The notes beneath the pieces are model-generated. The model saw only the letters and a program-made list of their open reading frames with translations, was not told the origin of the DNA and did not search any database. Positions 6,865 through 7,841 of a stretch of 7,841 nucleotides of DNA are shown here, in pieces. The stretch spans positions 1 to 7,841 of the forward strand of contig QIJM01000462.1 in the NCBI GenBank assembly GCA_003232445.1. The letters are read 5' to 3'. This stretch comes from Paraglaciecola arctica. Lineage in GTDB: Bacteria > Pseudomonadota > Gammaproteobacteria > Enterobacterales > Alteromonadaceae. A program made the position numbers and the translations under genes. Every line of letters begins with the position of its first letter. The first letter of the stretch is position 1.

Positions 6865-6891
6865 AGTCAAATAGTTATAAATTGACAAAAT

Positions 6892-6906
6892 TGTAATTTT
6901 ATTACG
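6892..6906. promoter_or_regulatory. HexR operator upstream of pykA
   Basis: TGTAATTTTATTACG contains the perfect dyad GTAAT-TTT-ATTAC (6893-6905). It matches the HexR consensus of gammaproteobacteria (TGTAATwwwATTACA) at all but the last base. It lies between hexR, 94 bases beyond its stop codon, and pykA, 161 bases before its ATG. pykA is an established member of HexR regulons in Shewanella and relatives. KDPG binding to HexR is known to release such sites. Binding here is inferred from motif and context. Confidence 0.78.
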
Positions 6907-6939
6907 AAAATAATAGTGAAAAATGACCAAAAAATGAAA

Positions 6940-6985
6940 TTATTCTAATAAAAAAGAGCCTATTGGCTCTGTTTTATTAGAATAA
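6940..6985 (-). terminator. Terminator of hexR with an extended inverted repeat
   Basis: Two 21-base arms (6940-6960 and 6965-6985) are complementary at 20 positions, with one mismatch (6954/6971) and a 4-base loop TATT. The core GAGCC/GGCTC followed by six T on the minus strand (6955-6950) is a standard intrinsic terminator just 15 bases after the hexR stop. The outer AT-rich arm pairs well beyond what a terminator needs. It also separates hexR transcription from the pykA control region. Confidence 0.85.
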
Positions 6986-6999
6986 GGTAGGTTATTGCT

Positions 7000-7841
7000 T
7001 TAATCACTGCGTTTATCAAACCTTGAAGCGCGCAAGGTATCTTTCACACGTTTAAGGTTTTCTCTGAATTTGTTACCTCTTCTGAGGGTGAAACCTGTAG
7101 CCAGTATGTCTATCAGTATTAACTGTGCAATCCTTGAGGCCATAGGCATATACATATCCGTATCTTCTGGGACTTCTAGAGATAACACTAAACTACATTC
7201 ATGGGCTAGGGGGCTGTCTTTAGACGTAATCCCCATGACGGTTGCATCATTTCCTCTGGCTATTTGGGCTATTTCTACCAAATTTTTTGTTCTGCCAGTG
7301 TGAGAAATTAACACTACTACATCCCCTTCACCAGAGTTCATGCAGCTCATACGTTGCATTATAATATCTTCAAAATAGATGACGGGTATATTAAACCGAA
7401 AAAATTTGTTTAATGCGTCGTGGGCAACTGAAGCTGAAGCACCTAACCCAAAAAAGGATATTTTTTGCGCCTGAGTTAACAAGTCTACAGCTCTGTTGAT
7501 CGCGGCTATATCAACGGATTGGCGTGCGACCTCGAGTGCGGCCATAGTGGATTCAAAAATTTTATGGGTATATTCTTCAGGACCGTCGGTTTCTTCAACA
7601 TGACGGTTTACATAAGGCGTACCATTAGCAAGGCTTTGGGCTAGATGTAATTTAAAATCTGGGTACCCTTTGGTATCCAATCTGCGACAAAAGCGATTCA
7701 CTGTAGGCTCACTTACACCGGACATTTTTGCTAGCGTGGCAATACTGCTGTGTATCGCCGTTTGTGGATTCGCGAGTATGACCTCTGCAACTTTGCGCTC
7801 AGACTTACTAAAAACAGAATTATGTTGGGTTATTTTTTCAA
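7000..7841 (-). CDS. hexR: HexR, RpiR-family transcriptional regulator (5' end outside window)
   Basis: The reading frame stays open to the right edge, giving 279 residues; by comparison with E. coli HexR (289) only a handful of N-terminal residues are missing. The methionine at 7725 is internal: the codons before it encode KSERKVAEVILANP and IHSSIATLAK, the conserved start of the HTH_6 domain. The recognition helix region is SGVSEPTVNRFCRRLDTKGYP. A C-terminal SIS sugar-phosphate domain follows (FFGLGASASVAHDALNKFF, then ISHTGRTKNLVEIA) and binds 2-keto-3-deoxy-6-phosphogluconate. HexR represses Entner-Doudoroff and lower-glycolysis genes and in Shewanella also activates gluconeogenic ones. 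The pykA gene lies downstream on the same strand with a HexR-type site between. In relatives hexR often diverges from zwf-edd-eda; that would lie beyond this window. Identification is firm. Confidence 0.96.
   Translation of the reverse strand, partial: EKITQHNSVFSKSERKVAEVILANPQTAIHSSIATLAKMSGVSEPTVNRFCRRLDTKGYPDFKLHLAQSLANGTPYVNRHVEETDGPEEYTHKIFESTMAALEVARQSVDIAAINRAVDLLTQAQKISFFGLGASASVAHDALNKFFRFNIPVIYFEDIIMQRMSCMNSGEGDVVVLISHTGRTKNLVEIAQIARGNDATVMGITSKDSPLAHECSLVLSLEVPEDTDMYMPMASRIAQLILIDILATGFTLRRGNKFRENLKRVKDTLRASRFDKRSD

Noticed and set aside
7000..7725. hexR as a 241-residue protein starting at the ATG at 7725
   Set aside because: The frame continues upstream to the window edge and encodes the conserved first helices of the HTH_6 domain, so this methionine is internal.
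1..7841. CRISPR array, tRNA/rRNA, insertion sequence, phage or defence island
   Set aside because: No spaced repeats, tRNA-like cloverleaf, transposase, integrase or atypical gene cluster was seen; genes are compact housekeeping genes in a conserved order.

Overview
The window looks like core chromosome of a marine gammaproteobacterium, probably Alteromonadales (Glaciecola/Paraglaciecola/Alteromonas-like). The reasons are the diaA-yraN-lpoA gene order divergent from rsmI (as in E. coli and relatives), an LpoA lipoprotein, a PykA-type pyruvate kinase, a HexR regulator next to pykA, and AT-rich spacers. The taxon is an inference from gene content; no rRNA is present.

Layout. Positions 1-2372 (minus strand) hold an apparent operon lpoA -> yraN -> diaA. 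lpoA is an outer-membrane lipoprotein activating PBP1A, yraN is a UPF0102 nuclease-fold protein, and only the first codons of diaA are in the window. A 126-base divergent spacer (2373-2498) separates it from rsmI (16S rRNA C1402 2'-O-methyltransferase), which is followed after 2 bases by an ApbE-family FAD:protein FMN transferase. After a 121-base gap comes a 2-oxoglutarate/Fe(II) dioxygenase (4449-5114) resembling the Pseudomonas prolyl hydroxylase PPHD that acts on EF-Tu. It converges on pykA (5298-6731, minus) across a hairpin that can terminate both genes. A 268-base regulatory spacer follows, then hexR (minus strand), which runs off the right edge with only a few N-terminal residues missing.

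How the genes work together. The left half serves peptidoglycan synthesis, replication initiation and ribosome modification. The right half is a compact carbon-control module: hexR encodes the KDPG-responsive RpiR-family repressor, and a perfect dyad GTAAT-TTT-ATTAC between hexR and pykA fits the known HexR operator, so HexR very probably controls pykA directly. The same spacer carries a second, perfect 18-bp palindrome that does not fit the HexR spacing, a 14-bp palindrome in the pykA leader, and an unusually long terminator-like inverted repeat behind hexR.

Nothing here looks like a mobile element, CRISPR array, phage or new multi-gene defence system. The most interesting items are the unassigned 18-bp palindrome, the PPHD-like oxygenase and the divergent ApbE.
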